Positions 4,792 through 6,081 of a DNA stretch of 6,081 nucleotides are shown here, piece by piece. Every line of letters begins with the position of its first letter. Position 1 is the first letter of the stretch. Below the pieces are notes generated by a model. The model was not told the origin of the DNA, made no database searches, and was given only the letters and a program-made list of their open reading frames with translations. Made by a program: the position numbers and the translations under genes. Source of the stretch: JAIOQA01 sp035493675. GTDB taxonomy: Bacteria; Myxococcota_A; Polyangia; Haliangiales; Haliangiaceae. The stretch covers positions 1-6,081 of the forward strand of contig DATJIA010000451.1 of the NCBI GenBank assembly GCA_035493675.1. Direction: 5' to 3'.

Positions 4792-6081
4792 CTCTTCTTG
4801 AGCTTCTTGACCTGATCGGCGTCGAGCGGCACCTGCATCGGCTGGCCCTCGACATTCGTATCGAGCGGATCGCTGCCGCTGATCTTCTTGTTCAGGATCT
4901 TGTTGAGCGCGGTGTTGCGGCCCCAGTTCTCGGTCTTGCCCATCGCGAACAGCGTCAGGCCGCAGCGGTACTTGCGCAGCATCGTCGCGCGCGCGTCCTG
5001 GCGCGCCGGCTCCTCGACGTTGCCGCCTTGCCCGGTCGGCGTGCCGTTGTCGTCGCGCGGGATGAAGCGCTTCATCCCGAGCTGGAACTGGCCGGGGTGG
5101 AGCTTCTTCTCGCCGAGCGCGAACTTGACGATCGCCTCGTGCCACTCGAGCTGCGCCGGGTCGCTGTTGAATTGCGGGATCTTCGAGTCGCTGCCGACGC
5201 CGCCGGCGTTGTCGTAGGCCATCGGCCGGATGATGATGTTCTCCGCCTGCTTCGCGATGTCGTAGACGTGCAGCTTCGCGGCGAGCGCCGCGTTCGGGTT
5301 GACGTTCGGCACCGACGGCAGCGGCTTGATCGCGGCGTCGTCCGACATCATGCCGCCGACGGTGATCGCGCACACGCGGTTGGTCGTCGCCAGGTTCTCG
5401 GCGACCCGCTTGTAGAAGCGCTTGAGGATCGCGCGCATCGCGTCGATCTTCGACTGCGGCAGCGGCGGCTGACCCTTCGGCACCGACAGCGGGCCGCCGA
5501 GGAGGCCGCACGACTCGATGTCGAAGCTGATGCCGTCGAACTTGTCGGTGCCGACCTGGCCGTCGATCTTCGCGACCAGATCGTCGGCGAAGTCCTCCGG
5601 CGACGGGCTCGACACGCCGCTCTTGCCGCCGGTCAGCCCGTCGAGCCACTTGTCGAACATGATGATGCGGTCCTTGCCGCGATCGACGAGCGCGTAGCCG
5701 GCGAGGAGCTGGATACCGGCCTTGTGCGCGGACGCGATGCACCCGTCGAGGAACTTGCCGACCGCGCTGTTGCCCTTCGCCTGCTGCAGCCCGATGTCCC
5801 AGACGATGCTCATGTCGGTGTCGTTGTTCTGCACCGTGACGAGCAGCGAGATGTCGTCGACGACGTTCTTCTGCAGGTTCTTGTCGTTCACGAAGTCGGC
5901 GCCGCCCCACAGCGACAAGCGCGCGCGGCCGATCAGCTTGCGCGTCACCGGCGTCGGATCGGCGGCCTTGATCGGATCGTCGGTGTCCATCTGCCAGATG
6001 ATCGGCGCGTGGTGCGGCTTCGCGCGCCGGATCGAGATGTGGTTGAGCAGATCGGGGTGCGTGAGCCCGAGCAGGAACGTC
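4788..6081 (-). CDS. GH18-like TIM-barrel protein (putative glycoside hydrolase), 5' end beyond window
   Basis: Stop TAA is at 4788-4790. ATG 5990 would give 400 residues, but the frame stays open from there to the right edge for 30 more codons, nearly all ending in G or C (29 of 30), and no ribosome binding site precedes 5990, so the gene most likely starts outside. Residue numbers here count from that ATG. Family 18 signs are FDGISFDIES (151-160), matching DGxDxDxE with E159 as the likely acid/base and D157 as its helper but Ser155 for the middle Asp; strand LLAGYALVD (95-103); strand ITVGG; RPMAYD (256-261) matching the MxYD motif with Y259; and a last strand GLTLFAMGKTENW (344-356). GH18 members cleave beta-1,4-GlcNAc polymers or are inactive binders. 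The signal peptide cannot be judged. It ends in a Lys-rich tail (KKLKKS). Substrate is unknown; the GH18 call is moderate. Confidence 0.8.
   Translation of the reverse strand, partial: TFLLGLTHPDLLNHISIRRAKPHHAPIIWQMDTDDPIKAADPTPVTRKLIGRARLSLWGGADFVNDKNLQKNVVDDISLLVTVQNNDTDMSIVWDIGLQQAKGNSAVGKFLDGCIASAHKAGIQLLAGYALVDRGKDRIIMFDKWLDGLTGGKSGVSSPSPEDFADDLVAKIDGQVGTDKFDGISFDIESCGLLGGPLSVPKGQPPLPQSKIDAMRAILKRFYKRVAENLATTNRVCAITVGGMMSDDAAIKPLPSVPNVNPNAALAAKLHVYDIAKQAENIIIRPMAYDNAGGVGSDSKIPQFNSDPAQLEWHEAIVKFALGEKKLHPGQFQLGMKRFIPRDDNGTPTGQGGNVEEPARQDARATMLRKYRCGLTLFAMGKTENWGRNTALNKILNKKISGSDPLDTNVEGQPMQVPLDADQVKKLKKS

Noticed and set aside
4790..4804. AGCTC-TTCTT-GAGCT hairpin as an intrinsic terminator
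   Set aside because: Only 5 bp of stem, no T-run, and the sequence is explained by the Leu/Lys codons of the KKLKKS tail.
4021..5910. 629-codon open frame on the minus strand covering genes 4 to 6
   Set aside because: Low-complexity Arg/Ala/Gly-rich translation crossing two clear plus-strand genes and out of frame with the GH18-like gene; shadow frame.

Overview
The window is very GC-rich DNA (about 70% or more by eye) with strongly GC-biased third codon positions. It carries a Hanks-type Ser/Thr kinase fused to a long WD40 array, genes follow each other closely, and Asp/Arg/Ala-rich shadow frames are everywhere. This combination suggests a myxobacterium or related deltaproteobacterial-type genome (Myxococcota). 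That assignment is inference; no rRNA or other taxonomic marker is present. I see no RNA gene, mobile element, CRISPR array or origin.

Layout, left to right. (1) The 3' end of a glycine-rich gene (2-391, +), whose GGDGG repeats and short hydrophobic strands recall the glycine-rich Obg fold but without a GTPase domain. (2) A 130-base gap with a GC dip, two small inverted repeats and a plausible ribosome binding site. (3) A large membrane-anchored Ser/Thr kinase with about 16 WD40 repeats (521-3976, +). (4) A stand-alone winged-helix (OmpR/PhoB-type) DNA-binding protein whose longest frame overlaps the kinase stop codon. (5) A small protein with a receiver-like (CheY-like) outline but without the phosphorylation residues (4411-4791, +). 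(6) A convergent gene (4788 to the right edge, -) with the motifs of a GH18-type TIM barrel; its reading frame is still open at the window edge, so its 5' end is outside.

Genes 3 to 5 look like one operon (GTGA overlap, then a 12-base gap). A reasonable inference is a signalling unit: a membrane kinase with a large beta-propeller sensing or scaffold domain, a DNA-binding output protein, and a degenerate receiver-like partner. The last two look like the separated halves of a response regulator. Gene 6 is probably independent; it meets the operon tail to tail with overlapping stop codons (TTAG at 4788-4791).

The main non-gene signal is a large excess of the palindrome GATC (about 100 sites by hand count). 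In coding sequence it shows as a context rule: Asp is written GAT almost only when the next codon begins with C, and GAC otherwise.
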